From Trichostrongylus colubriformis (Eukaryota > Nematoda > Chromadorea > Rhabditida > Trichostrongylidae), in the NCBI GenBank assembly GCA_963978905.1, contig OZ022258.1:43942591-44006590 (forward strand): a DNA stretch of 64,000 bases. The letters are read 5' to 3'. This document shows, in pieces, positions 35,163 to 47,797 of this stretch. The position numbers and the translations under genes were made by a program. A model generated the notes under the pieces. That model saw nothing but the letters and a program-made list of their open reading frames with translations, did no database searches and was not told where the DNA came from. Every line of letters begins with the position of its first letter. Positions within the stretch are counted from its first letter, which is position 1.

Positions 35163-37500
35163 CAAATGGCGTATCGTGAATTCATTGATGGGTAAGGTCG
35201 TCACATTTCTCCAATCATGTCAGCGCATGCTTGCTTGTCTAGTACAGAATAATTTGAGGTCACGAAAAGGTCAGGCGCTGCTCGGAATGCGCGATTCAGG
35301 TGATTCAAGCGATCAGGCGTGTGGAAGGAATAAGATACGTCTTGATTCAGCAACAGAATCGCTTCCATGCTTTGCGCCCCACCACCTTACAGCTGGAATC
35401 GCCAGATCGCCTTATACATAGTGCCGTTGATTGGTACCTTACACATTTTGCCCATTATTTTGCCCATTTCCCTAATCACCTAGAATGTATATATGCGATC
35501 GCCAACTCTGAACATTACCCATGGTTCTCTACCTATGCCACACTTTCACTTTATTTGAATTCTGGTCGGTCTGAAGAAGTGATCAAAAGCCATATGCGTG
35601 CGAGGACTTTCACCCCACCACATAAGCAGAGAAGTTCTGGGATGGATGTAACAGTTTGGCATAGTTTATGAGCGCCTTTCTTCACTTATTTGTTGATGAA
35701 GTTGATATATCATATCAGCAACCGATAAGTGAATATTGCATGTTTCACAGGTTTACCCAAAAGAGCTAGATCACCAATGTTACTTGCAAGCTATTCAAAT
35801 ACGAGTTCCATAGTACGTGAGGGTCTGGGAGACTTTGAGAAATTCAGGAAGCTACACGAAAATGTGATCATCAAGACCAAGGATCGAGCTAAACCGTGAC
35901 AGTACGGGGAAATGAAGTCAGTGTCTGATAACGTGGGAACGATTGTGTAATATCATCGATCAAATGTTCGCCGATGACCCCCACAACTCCTATTTGCAAG
36001 CTGATCTTGAAAAAAGGTCGGGGTGTGGACTGACTGATTCAAAAAATCCTTGTGGACCTGAGAAAAAATTTCGGGACTACGTTTTCACACATCGCCCCTG
36101 GGTGAGACCATAGTACGGAGAACGACACCATAGTCTCGCCGGGGGAGAGCAACTCGGAAACCTGTACCAAAGATAAGTAAAAAGAAATGAAGGAATTTGA
36201 AGAAGAAGGACAAAGAGACATCATTGATTGCCTTAGTGTCACGCTTCAAGGTGCTTTCAAACTTATTCCTCTTTTTCGAGATATAGGGAAGGTAATATAA
36301 GTTTTCTATGTATCTAGGGTATCAGCGGAGCTGCATTTTCGTTCGGCAGAATCGCGAAGTACTCACTACAGTGTCTATAGAGTGCAAGGAGGTGGTAATA
36401 GGAAACACTAAATTACATGAATGGCAGTATTGGGGGTGGGGGTCGATTGGTCGAATTCTCGCGCGGCGAGTGCGAGTGCTTCGCAGCTTTATCCGTTGAA
36501 ACAACAACACAGGCAAACTTCCCGAGCTAAAACCTCAATCTTTGAAGTTCCTTCACAGTACCAGTCCATTACGTCTTCAGCGGAATTCCAAACGACCTGT
36601 ACTGACGGCGCCGCGAGTGCGACGCCGCGAAGCGAAAATTCGACCAATGGGCCCTCACCCCAGTACTGGTGTTCTTCAATGGAATGAATGTTGTCAGTGA
36701 TACACAGTAGGCGCTTCTCACGTCAGCGCCTATCTTGCCTATCTTCCCCGATATGACTGAACGCTATCTGACAAATGGCACACTCATATCAGGTCACGGC
36801 TATTCGTCATCACAGTCCTTCCACTGGCGAGGAGAACCGTTCACCGCCAATATCATTTGGAGTATGAACCATGCGTAAGAATGTTGTCGTTCGCAGGCTT
36901 CAAGATGTAATCGCCCCAGGTGGACAGTGGAAAGTGGTGAAGAAAAACGCTTGTGGTTCGCAGCTCTGACTCAGCTTCAAAACATACCTATGATAACCGG
37001 AGTAATTCCTCTTTCCTCTGTCAGCATATAGATTCACCTAAAAGCGTTCACACTGATACTCTACCATTGCTGCGCGACGATTATTCATTATGGCGCTCAG
37101 GCCGCCCGAACCGGGACAATAAACCCTTGCAAACGTGGTTAGTAACCACGTAGTCTGCGTGCCTGTCACTCGTCCTTCTTTCCCTGTCAGAGAAGAGTCT
37201 AATATCGCCAAACGCTTTCGCCATAGCCTATGTTGAAAATAGCAAGTACAACCTCAGGTTTTTAGGGGTTTTTCCTGTTATCTACACTAGATACCCGTTT
37301 AGAATGTCTGCCTCCTACACTGGAAGCGATAACCAACCGAAGTGATCGCATGTGCTTATGCAGACATCACTTAGGGTTTATTCTTTAGCCTTTGTCAACT
37401 TCATAATAACAGGACGCGAATTTCAAGTTTTTTCATTAAAGAAGTTCATGAGTACCAGTCAAGTAATAATATCAGCTCAAGGGTTTTATATTACAGACGA
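35163..37500. other. Intergenic stretch between SDH and the aspartic protease
   Basis: Frames up to 123 codons on + (35300-35671) have no motif or supporting splice partners. Inside is one MITE (36425-36668) and a small palindrome near 37132-37150. No gene supported. Confidence 0.4.
36425..36668. mobile_element. TIR MITE, family I
   Basis: Ends CAGTATTGGGGGTG and CCCCAGTACTG, inner arms 'attggtcgaattctcgcgcg' and 'gcgaaaattcgaccaat'. The same layout, including 'gaattccaaacgac' and 'gacggcgccgc', recurs at 59274-59490. Confidence 0.7.
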
Positions 37501-37505
37501 TCCTA

Positions 37506-40500
37506 TCAATCATGTGCTATAGCGTCGGCTACTCCGACTCGTTGGAGACCAGTGTCGAAGTATACACAGCGTCCACGTAGGAATGGTATGCCCAGCTCGA
37601 TGACCTGTCCCATGTCGAAGCCATCCGCATTTGTCGGCATAACCGCCAATGTACAGTTTCCGTCCTCATCGGGCAGAAACAGATTCCTTTGCGTCACAAT
37701 CAACGGGGTATTATTACCGATATCAAACCCGAGTACCAGCGTTGTGTTGCAGTCCACCTAAAGAAAGTAGAATTATTGTCATTATTTGTTCAGCGCTATA
37801 GCTGTTCCAGCTGTTAGGCTTACCTGTGCAGGTAGTGGAGTATCGGAGGGCAGGTCAAGGCTGTCCAAAATACGCAAGAACGCACTGGATGGCATTTTTA
37901 TGTATGGGGACGAAGAGATGATGGTAGACTGAAAGAGTTGCTGTTGCGATACCTGTGCGTGATATTTCCGCCGGACGTTCTTGTTGCCACACACACTATA
38001 GCCGTATACTGACCTTATACCCGACGTCATATGTTCCTCACCTGAATTCTTCTGGCTGCTCCGAAGCCATTAATGTAAAAGTTTGACAGAGTGAACTGGA
38101 ACAAGCCGGCTCTTGACAGTTGCACGAAGCTACGATTAGCATGGCAGTGAACGAGGTCGTAACCTGAAAAGCGTGCGGGAAATTGTAAAATGCTTTATTG
38201 CTACTCCGGATCAGCCCTTTGATCGCACTCTCATTAACTAGTCATTCCTAAACAAGTAAAACTTTGAGCTCGCTAGAAGACCATATAACGATGTGCGAAA
38301 TCCTGCCATTAATTAATTAAATAATTCCATCAAATTAAAAGTAGTTAGTCACTCGATAACTGTCGACTACTTCTCTAGGATTTAATCGAGAGTAGTGGAC
38401 ACGACAGATTGAATGCGCTGTAGGTTCAGACATATACCAAGGAAAAGGAGAAAGCACATCCCACCATGTGTTCCCCATGTCAACCACCATGAGTTTATGC
38501 GGTGAAAGAGATTCTATTAGAAAGAAGCGAGTGAGCTCTATTAGTGATTGAACCTTGCCTCCGCGTTTTGGCTCTGCATCCAAGTGGATGTGCCAAATGG
38601 CGTGGCACACATCATCGATCTTCGACTGCTTTTGAGCATACGTGGCAGACGTTGCTATCATAGTGCTACAGGTAAAGAACTAGTACTCCGAACGATTATC
38701 TTAATGACACCTTTAGGTACAGTGAGGGTGATCAAAGCTGAGAAGGCATTCAGTGGTCGAGCGAGTTTCTAAGAGATCATCTGAGCCGAAAACTGCGTTG
38801 AAAGGTGCGGCTTAGGCTTCGTATTGCGGTTCCTTTTGCGTCGAAGCGCGGCGTGGTGCCGCCGGTGGAGTGGACGCGGAGGGTAGGGCCACTGCTTCGC
38901 CATGGCTGCCCTTGCCGTCGGTATCACCCCAATCCAGTATGCAGAAGGCACGAAATTACGTCCTCGATAGGGTGTGATTGGGAGAGAGCCATAACTCTCA
39001 AATTTTTGACTGTCATTCTGTTTTTCTCTACGTTTGCACAGCTAGCACATCTAGTTTTGTATTACTCGCTCTGCGAAAATAACCTCTCACAGAACATCAA
39101 CTAAATTATGCTTCCCACATCTTTCAGAGCGGATAACATGACGCTATTGCATGTAAAACTTACCAGCAACATTTAGCCACAATTGATGGCAGGGGGACTA
39201 TTTCTCCATCTATATTTGTGTCGAATCTTCAGCAATCTTTTATTAATGCACTAGGTATTATACTATTACCATTTCTACAGAATATTTATCAACTTACCAC
39301 CATAGTAAATCACACCGTGAGTACCGTTGTCCGATGTCTGCATCTGCTCCTCTAACCAAATGGAGAAAACTGATTGAGCAATATCGCCTGAAATTATCAG
39401 CTTCAAGATGATTGTTAACAAACGACGGCGTGGGGTTGTTTTGTAGTCAAAAACATGGAAGTTTATCTTTTTTATAAACCAAGGAAAATTGCAGTGAGCT
39501 TATTTGCTTACCGAAACTATTACTCACCTTGAGTAACACCTCTGATAAATGGAGGTTGGGCCGGGTAATCACTGGACAAGGATGGAAAAGCTAAACCGAG
39601 CACACCATCGACACCATTCAATGCAGTCACTGCAGCAGGCATCTCAATAACTTGCCCGATGTCCGTCTTAGGAATTATGATCGCACCGGCAAGCTTAAGA
39701 TAATATTATTAACTCGAGTTATTATTTATTTATCTTTTTATTGACATCCGTTGTCACTTGATTGTCCGCGAACCGGGAACTGACCCAGCATTCTTCTTCC
39801 TTCTGTGATGGACAGTCATGTCTGGGCGTGGGCGAGTTCGCACCCACCATCACTAGTAGTACCACGTATGCGGGAGGAAATGTTCCGGAAATGATTCACC
39901 AATAAGGGTTCTGCAGCAGTTAACACGAACCGGCCCACATGTTCAATTGATGTCATGGTGAAGGTGCTATTGAGAAATTCTCAAAGCAGATCCGATAGAG
40001 GAGTGGTGGATTTTGGGATTGCTTACTAAATGTCGTTTTGATTCAGTGATATCATCAACATCATAGGGAGGAAGCGCGCTATTCTTTATCGGTGCCATTC
40101 AGCCGGGAGGAAGGAAGTATGTAGAGTGGGAGTACTACGTATGTAGCACACATCCATACTCCACCTCACCATTTGAAGCAACTTTTTCATTCCCCATGGC
40201 GGTCAAATGCTTGACTCTGACTTCTGTGGGCACGCTGTAACAGCGCCAACTCAGTATTCTCAGCGATAATGTAGATATCTCCAAAAATGCCATATGTACT
40301 CACCACCAACGTATCCATTCCAAGGAACCCTTCTGTTACACCGAAATGATTGTTAGACATGAATGAGCGACCATTTTTCTGATACGAGGAGGAGCTCTGA
40401 CTAAAATTATGTCGCTCTGGTGAAGCCGGAAGCCGATGAATTTGGAAGCACTCGAGAACAGACAAGGTGGAAATGGCAACTTGCGAAGACTGACTGTCGA

Positions 40501-40919
40501 TCTTCGTAATCGTCACCTATTCTCTTTCTCGATGCTTCGCCTCATCCGAATCCTCTCATGCCTTACCTATGGACTCTGTTGCCCTTGTAACGTACCTATT
40601 AAAAAGGCGTTTGCCAGTGCACGTGGTGCATGTGCTGTCAGGAAGCCAGAAGTCGGACGAAGCAGTGTCAATGATCACTGTGAACAGCTGCGGCGGAGTT
40701 CCCACGGTGACATTTGCAACGAAATAACTTTGAGTGTGCTGTTCAAGCTGAAAAGCCATCAGCTATGTGGCTAAGAACGTTGTACTGGAGGTATCCGACA
40801 AAACTGACCACATCTCCTCCGGCAGTCACATTGGACACCGCAGCTAATCGGAATGGAATGACGAAAGCAGAGACGGTGCTGCACAGCAAAAGAGCGCTGA
40901 CTGTGACGGCAGCTCGCAT
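37506..40919 (-). CDS. Pepsin-like aspartic protease homologue, probably catalytically dead, 370 aa
   Basis: Eight in-phase exons: 40919-40809, 40747-40592, 40414-40304, 39693-39528, 39387-39298, 38163-38042, 37928-37824, 37757-37506 (1113 nt). The first ATG starts a signal peptide (residues 1-18, VTVSALLLCSTVSA). The pepsin fold is clear: VGTPPQLFTVIIDTASSDFW with Asp64, GFLGMDTLV, GVDGVLGLAFPSL, VIYYGG, LRGRCVYFDTGLQRVGVA. Three active-site features are off: the first motif is DTA, not DTG; the flap Tyr position is Asn111; the second DTG motif reads IISSSP, with Ile256 aligned to the catalytic Asp. The short segment after the signal gives little room for a propeptide. No stop or frameshift, so it seems maintained. 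Likely secreted, perhaps as a binding protein; function unknown. Confidence 0.85.
38335..38661 (-). other. 109-codon open frame in intron 5 of the aspartic protease homologue
   Basis: The frame contains VCHAIWHIHLDAEPKRGG and VVDMGNTWWDVLSPFPWYM. Its length and composition are protein-like, it lies on the same strand inside a 1.13-kb intron, and no splice sites in phase with the host exons were found. It could be a transposon remnant, a nested gene piece or chance. Confidence 0.2.
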
Positions 40920-42040
40920 GGTGAAATTTCCGGGTCCGAGAAGGAAACTTTCCTTCTTTATGTAGTGGCAGGTCACATATCGCTATCATGCCGAGAAAAC
41001 GACGTTGGCATCAATGATAAGTGCGCCTGGGAACAAAGCTGATTAAACCTCTGAAAGAAAGTATTAATGGGAAAAGGCCTGTTCAACCAACTTTTCTGCT
41101 TTCCGAATCTTCGCCATCCATCACGTACATATTCTCTACTTGATATGTTATTCTTTGAAGGAGCCTGATTTTCAGCTCTGAAGGATGACTGTAGCCATCA
41201 CCCACTTAATTAACTGTATTATCAACTGAATATTACAATTATTGTAGCGTGAAATATACTCGAGCATTTTAATTTCTCATCCTTTCCTTCTTTTAACTGT
41301 GATTCAGCTTCTCGTTTTCTTTCAGTGGCGGAGGTGGAATAGTGGTGCACGACTCCCACTGGCATGATCCGTCACTGAGACCTTGGACCATTAGCAGGAC
41401 CAACCAAGCCTTCCATTGATCTTAGGTAGGGTTTGCAAAAGTCATCCGAAAGGTGAACAACACTAACTCGTACGGTTGGCCGCTGCTAGTATGAGCCAAA
41501 TCGCATTCACCTGCCACTTGATTCTGAATTCAGGTAAAATGCGTGGCGCACTCAAAGGGACTGAACAACGCTGAGTGTTTGAATTTTTCATCGTCGGAGG
41601 AAGGAGGAGTGGTGGTGCAAAGGGAATTTCTTCCCACAACATTGCACCTGGACGAGAGGCGGAAGGGGCAGCTTACATATGTTAGAGCAGTTTTGAGGAC
41701 TTCATCGTGTTCCATATAGGTAGTTCCTTCAATGGTGACCTGGAAAGCTTTTCTTATCTACCATAAAAATAATTTCACGTAAAAGCTCCTTTTTCCTCTA
41801 ATAGAAATATGGTGGATTTTTTGCGGTCCCAGATATCATACCAGCACAGATAACCAAGTATTCCTTGACTTTATGGTCAGTCAGCAGACGCCAAAATTGT
41901 ACAAGCGAATAAAAACCGAGTAGAACGTCATTTTGCACTTGCAATTCAATGTACATGCAGTGTAGCATTTGAAGGCACATTTTAGGATTGCCTCGAGTGA
42001 GTTAAAGCGTGAATTATGCGAGTAGAGGTGCTGAAGAGTG
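40920..42040. other. Upstream flank of the aspartic protease homologue; no gene supported
   Basis: Short overlapping frames only. The promoter for the minus-strand gene starting at 40919 should lie in the first part; no TATA-like or trans-splice signal could be assigned with confidence. Confidence 0.35.
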
Positions 42041-42483
42041 GCCATAAGGAAAAATCCGAAGGAAGTCTCTGAAAATGGCAAAAATAAAGTCTCCTGACAC
42101 TAGGCCGGGACGAGGTTACCGCGTGAAAACCAGTCTTCGAATCAGTTCCCGTTGCATGGTATCATAAAGATCTCTGAGATATCACCTCTTTCCTCATGTC
42201 AACGTCTCCTTTTTCAGTGGCATCTCTTCCTTATCTCATATTATCACACAAATCGTAAGCCTCGTCAGCCACCGCTGCCATCGTTGCCACGTCACTGCCA
42301 ACAATCACGTCTGGGGTGGGCGGGCCTGGGCTGCTTGGTGAAGCCGCGCTTGCTTCTTGCTTTGCACGTTCAGGAACTGACACTCACGCTTCGGAGAAGG
42401 TACAACCTACTGGCTGCGATCGAATTATGTGAACACGGCGGGAACTGTGAAACCCCAGTAATCCTGGAATGTGTCTTTTTAAT
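42040..42483. mobile_element. TTAA repeat, family D (diverged copy)
   Basis: Matches 57720-58069 in both orientations around 'tcttccttatctcatattat', 'gtgaaaaccagt', 'gcaaaaataaagtctcctg' and the end 'agtaatcctggaatgtg'. Confidence 0.6.
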
Positions 42484-42775
42484 GCCACCAGACACCAGCC
42501 GCGGCTCGACTACATGGTAAATCCCTAAAACTGTGTAACTGTGGTTACACACTCTATGCTTTACCACTCAAAATTCCTTCCAGAAGTTCTCCTGGATTTC
42601 CCGTAGCAGAGCTCTCCTATGTTGTCCTCCATTGTGGAATTGCAAAACCCATGGGTCTCGGAAACCAGAAGCAATGCAAAACCCATGGGTCTCGGAAAAC
42701 AAGAAGCAAAATTAAATACCCTTCAAGAACAAGTAGCAAAGCAGCCTCTTATCTGCTTTAGGAGTTGCGCAGCAT

Positions 42776-43128
42776 GCTAAGTTTCACGCGAAAAAGTGAG
42801 AGACCGGTCAAGATACAGATCCTTTAAGCGGGAGACGACGGGGCTAAGCCCCCACTGGGTGCCCGCCCAGTCGTCCCCGTCTTCGGAGTCGTAGAGTGGG
42901 AACAGAAAATTACATAAGCAGTCCCACTCCGCATCTCTGACCGCGGCGGACGACGGGGCGAGCACCCACTCGGATGCCCCGCCTCGTCATCCTTCACTTC
43001 GAATATTTGTATTTTAGCCTGATGCCCACTTTTTCGCGTGAACCTTTGTATGCGGCTATTATCAAGCAAATACAACATGAATATATGGGTAAAAGAAACT
43101 CATTTTCCCTTGCGCATTCCCTCTGATC
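42776..43128. mobile_element. TTAA foldback element, family C (copy 4)
   Basis: Shares 'aagtttcacgcgaaaaa', 'gcggcggacgacgggg', 'cccactttttcgcgtga' and 'gcaaatacaacatgaatata' with copy 2. It ends exactly where the next TTAA element starts. Confidence 0.7.
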
Positions 43129-43877
43129 TTAAAGACACCAGGAGGGGGTAATTTTGGCTTACGGTAGAACAGACGTAGTGTGGACGAGCTTGAGTGGCCG
43201 CCATTGCACAAACTCGCCAATTCGACGCCTTGGCATGGTGCCAAAGGAAGATGGTTCTGATATAGATTTGTTTTTTCCTTTCAGTTTTTACTTTGTTCTT
43301 TCTTATATTGTTTCTAGATGTACTTACGGATCAAATAAAGTTGGGGGGGGGGGGGAGACGCAAAATTTTCACCCTCGTCAAAGCTTCTTTCCCTTCCTAG
43401 GGTTAGGCTAAAGCAGATGAGACCTATGCTTTGATAGATGCTTTTTAGTGTGGGAAGAGGGGATATCAATTTTAGCCTAAGCCTAGTAAGGGAAAGGAGC
43501 TTCGACGTCGACGCAAGTTGCGTCTCCCCCCTGACTTTATTTGACCCATCGAGATTTTCAGGTATAGAAATGCACAATTAAGAAGATCCATAAGTAAACA
43601 AGTAAAATATGTCACTAGAAAACATTAAAGAGGAAATAATTCAAAAATAAGGTTACATCAGGCCGAAGACAAGACTTGAAATGAACGAAGCGTGGCTCGG
43701 CCACGGAAGCTTGCAGTTCGGACGGAAGCGCGCCCTGGGGGCAAATAGCGCCTTGTGTCGCGTTTTTCAACGCCGGTTTCGTTACACATTGTATCTACCG
43801 AACCCATATGTTTGTTTTCAGACGCCATTGTTTTCGTAAACGTTATTCCACCCTTGCCCCCCTCCCGGTGCCTTTAA
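43129..43877. mobile_element. TTAA element, family B, with nested family A MITE
   Basis: 749 bp between TTAA at 43129-43132 and TTAA at 43874-43877. Termini TTAAAGACACCAGGAGGGGG and CCCCCCTCCCGGTGCCTTTAA-type inverted repeats. A family A MITE sits at 43328-43547. The whole block is repeated in opposite orientation at 47020-47797. No transposase frame. Confidence 0.8.
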
Positions 43878-43989
43878 ATAAACGACCACTTTTCTGACAC
43901 AAAAAAGCTCCGATATGAAGATTGTTCACCCACACATCTGTTTTTCATTGCCTTTCAATCGTTTCCACAGCGATGTGGGCCACGCAGCC

Positions 43990-44312
43990 CCTGTAACGCA
44001 CTTACTGAAGACCCTCTGCCAGCACACTTGGTGCAAGTGCTGCTCGGAACCTACCAATCGGACCCCAGATGCAGTGTCAGCGAACACTGTGAACAGCTGC
44101 AGCGGAGTTTCCGCGATTATGTTTGTGACGGAATAGCTCCAAGCAAGCGGTTGAAATTGGAAAGGACTATTCATTGAAGAGCGCTGTATGAAAATCCGAA
44201 GAACTAACCATCTCTGACAGTCACGCTAGACAACGCAGCTAGCGGGAATGAAATGTAGTAGGCAAAGACGGAACTGCACAGCAGAAGCTTCACAACAGTG
44301 ACCAATGCTTTC
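43990..44312 (-). pseudogene. Truncated paralogue of the aspartic protease homologue
   Basis: Two regions match exons 1 and 2 of the gene at 40919. Exon 1-like 44312-44210 (ALVTVVKLLLCSSVFA signal-like, then LSSVTVRDG and a gttagt donor) has lost the ATG. Exon 2-like 44136-43990 (YSVTNIIAETPLQLFTVF, ADTASGVRLV) keeps Asp-Thr-Ala-Ser, but SSDFW is degraded to SGVRL. No downstream exons are present before the TTAA element at 43877. The shared DTA shows the altered motif predates the duplication. Confidence 0.75.
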
Positions 44313-44319
44313 CTAGGAA

Positions 44320-46690
44320 AATTTTGGGTTCAAGAAGAGTCCTGACCTTCGTATAGCACCAGATGACAGTTCACTATCATGTCAGAAAAATGACATCGTT
44401 ATCAGTGGAAACTGCGCCTGGGTACAGGACTGATTCAATTCATAAGCGGATTAAATGATGCGGAGAAAGCCCGTTCTTTCAGTTCCTTATTCATAGAGCT
44501 TTTGCAATCTACTACGTACAGAATATAAGAACAGACTGGCCAAAGAAGAACAGCGAGAACAGCAGTATCGCTGTCTGATGCTCACAACAGAGCCGCTTAT
44601 AACGCAACTACCGACAGCAATATGAGCTTGGAAGAACCATCTGAGTCGTTTAATTCCATTATGACAGGAATTTTGTTAGCTGTTGTAGATTCCATCACTG
44701 GTAGCATCCTCACTAGTTTAATCTCTACGGGAAACTCCTTTCGATCTTTGGTATTAGCCCAGATCTTCACTAAATGTATTTTCGAAGGATAATTGGTCTC
44801 TCTGAGGCGCCAGAAAAATCCATTTTGAAGAATACGGTATTATCGAGAAGTCGACTGCAAGATTGCACTGTATTTTTCAAATTTCAGAATCTCAAAAAGG
44901 GAAACCACCCACCAACACTATAGACCGCGTTCATACTTTGCGGTGCTGGTGGCAGGGCGTGCCTCTGCGTCTCCGCCTGTGCCAACCTGTCTTGTTGCCT
45001 GCGCCGCCTTTACACCTCTCCCGTGCCACGTTGCCTCGCTGCCTATGAACTCAGTCACGCCGTGCCGGCACAAAGTATGAACGCGGCCATACGGAAGCAG
45101 TGACAACGCGGCTAATTTGAAGATATCACGCGGCATTCAAAATATGCAATAATGCAGAGACACGGCTATCATAAATGAATGGCTGAAGGTTCAAGGAGAA
45201 TCGTGGTGTTATTCGTCAGCTTTCAAACCGAAGCGGTCGGAACGAGTGTTGGGTAGACGCGAAATGCGGAGCAACGGCCAAGTCAGTCGGCGGCCGTTGC
45301 TCCGCCCCTCCAGCAATGCAGCGGGCGCGAAAACCCGAACGCGAAAAAGTCAGCGGATAAGGATAGGTTGTTCCTCGAGTTTTCGTCGATTTCACTCTGT
45401 TCTTCTCCTCATGGCTTACGTGAAACCCCTTTAAGCTGGTTTTATGCCCACCAATCGATCAAAGTACGTGGCGCCTTGGAGTCCATGTTACTTCTTGATA
45501 TTAGTTTGAGTACAAGATGACAGAAGATGTGATAGAAGAATTCATTAACGTTCATTCAGATAAATAGAATGTCATGAAAGCTTCAAACGTGCAAAAAGTA
45601 TCAGAAACTGGAGAATGAGCACTCTCTTAACTTGCAGGTAAGAAAGATACTATGGTTCAAACAAATTTTTCAGTTCTAGGGCACGAAGCACTGCAGTGAA
45701 GTCAACCAATGAAAAATATAAGCAGCATTACACTAGAACACAGCTAGCGGATCAGAGCAGTGGGGTTCCAACGAAAGGATACTAGGGCCACTCATTTTCA
45801 AAAACGCTTTCGAAAGAAAGCGGAACGGTCAAAATGAAGGTGGAAATCAGTGTTCTTTAGTGGATGGGTCCTCACCTGCTGAGCAAATGAAGAGCAATTT
45901 TCGATGACCAACTTAGTTAGCTGATAATAGTTATAAACAAACTATCACAAATTAGATAATTAAGCTCGGAACAAGCTCATCTATTCCAAACCAGCCGCAA
46001 GAAAGAAAACCAGAAAATTATAGTAGCTGGCTGCGACATGAACGACTGTCCATCCTCCCTGCAATTGTGACACAGACTTGTCCTTCTCTATATAATTGAT
46101 ATTTCAGTAAGTATAGTGGCGAAAAGCACTACCTTTGTCGTAATTATTCATTGAGTACGTCAGTAATATGGAAAGTCATAGTGGTCGATGATACATAAAC
46201 CCAAACCCTGAAACAAGACGCAGTTGAGAGCATGCTGCACTCGGCCTGGGTATTATGACCAGTTTAAGAACCGAGAGGAGTAAAATCGGCAAATGGAGGA
46301 CTGATGAAAGTAGAGGTGATCCGCAATATAGGAATAGAGAAAGAACGACATAATGCTGTGAAAGAACCGAGGGATAGGAACCCGAAAATCCTCCTTCTCT
46401 CTCGTCTTCTGCCTCACTAGCCGGAGTGGACTGAAGACAGGCCAGAATATGAATCAGCTGGCCGCGATCGTTTTCCCGCCCCTCCACGGAGACTCGCCCG
46501 GGCGCGTGACCGCATGACGGCATGCCGAGCTGCGGGGTCGCCATAAGACCCCAAGTCGCTTTTTTCCAATGCGATTTTCACCACATGTGACCTCTTATGA
46601 AGTAAAAACTTCGTTTCAGAGAACATGTACTCCCAGATCACAGTTTTCCCTTACTCCTACTGGTGCCTTTATGACCACTGAGTGCACTTT
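44320..46690. other. No gene supported; one MITE inside
   Basis: A TIR element at 44923-45088 has ends 'gaccgcgttcatactttgcg' and 'caaagtatgaacgcggcc'. Otherwise only overlapping short frames (for example 46176-46544 on -) without motifs. Confidence 0.4.
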
Positions 46691-46693
46691 GAG

Positions 46694-47019
46694 TTAAAGA
46701 CACAGGGAGGGGGGCAATTTTGGGGATGGGAATGGTGACTTGCAGTTGCCGCAATGCACAACGACACCTTGCCAAGACGTCGAAAGTGAATTTATCAGGT
46801 TTTGTTTGCGATCACACTTTTTTCTCACGCTTTCACTTATCCTTCATTTTTTTACTTGTTTGTTGCTGTGTGTTGTTTCACTTACTCGACGACCACGGAT
46901 GGATGAAATACACTCTACCAGACAACAAATGACATCAACAATGAACAATTCGGACAGTCAGTGTGTGCAGTTCGGAGTGATGCGATTGCGATGCGAATAC
47001 ATTCCACAGCGTTGCGCTT
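46694..47019. mobile_element. Partial TTAA element, family B
   Basis: Begins TTAAAGACACAGGGAGGGGG at 46694 and resembles 8750-9105 in reverse complement. It stops where the next family B copy begins at 47020, suggesting nested insertion or truncation. Confidence 0.6.
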
Positions 47020-47797
47020 TTAAAGGCACCGGGACGGGAGGGGGGCAAGGGCGGAATAACGATTACAAAAACAATGGCGTCTGAAAACAAACATATGGGT
47101 TCGGTAGATACAATGTGTAACGAAACCAGCGTTGAAAACGCGCCATAGGGCTTTATTTGCCCACAGGGCGCGCTTCCGTCCGAACTGCAAGCTTCTATGG
47201 CCGAGCCACGCTTCGTTCATTTTAAAGCTTGTATTCGGCCTGATGTAACCTAATTTTTGAATTATTTCCTCTTTAGACTGTTTTCTAGTGACATATTTTA
47301 CTTGTTCACTTATGGATCTTCTTAATTGTGCATTTCTATACCTGAAAATCTCAGAAGGGTCAAATAAAGTCGGAGGGGGGGGGGGGGGACGCAACTTTGC
47401 GTCGACGTCGAAGCTCCTTTCCCTTACTAGGCTTAGGCTAAAATTGATACCTCCTCCTCCCACATTAAAAAGCATCTGTCATAGCATAGGTCTCATCTGC
47501 TTTAGCCTGACCCTGGGAAGGGAAAGAAGCTTTGACGTGGGTGAAAATTTTGCGTTCCCCCCCCCCCCCCCCCCCCCACCCCCGACTTTATTTGACCCGT
47601 AAGTACATCTAGAAACAATATAAGAAAGAACAAAGTAAAAACTAAAAGGAAAAAACAAGTCTATAATAGAACCATCTTCTTTTGGCACCATGCCAAACCG
47701 TCAAATTGGCGAGTTTGTGCAATGGCGGCCACTCAAACTCGTCCACACTACGTCTGTTCTACAGTAAGCCAAAATTACCCCCTCCTGGTGTCTTTGA
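47020..47797. mobile_element. TTAA element, family B (inverted relative to 43129-43877)
   Basis: Starts TTAAAGGCACCGGGACGGGA at 47020 and ends '...cctcctggtgtctttgaa', where the terminal TTAA is degraded. A nested family A MITE lies at 47357-47598 with long C and G runs. Each internal block of 43129-43877 is present in reverse complement. Confidence 0.8.

Noticed and set aside
35300..35671. 123-codon + ORF upstream of SDH
   Set aside because: No motif, no start context or introns, and it borders a MITE; the length is not exceptional for this composition.
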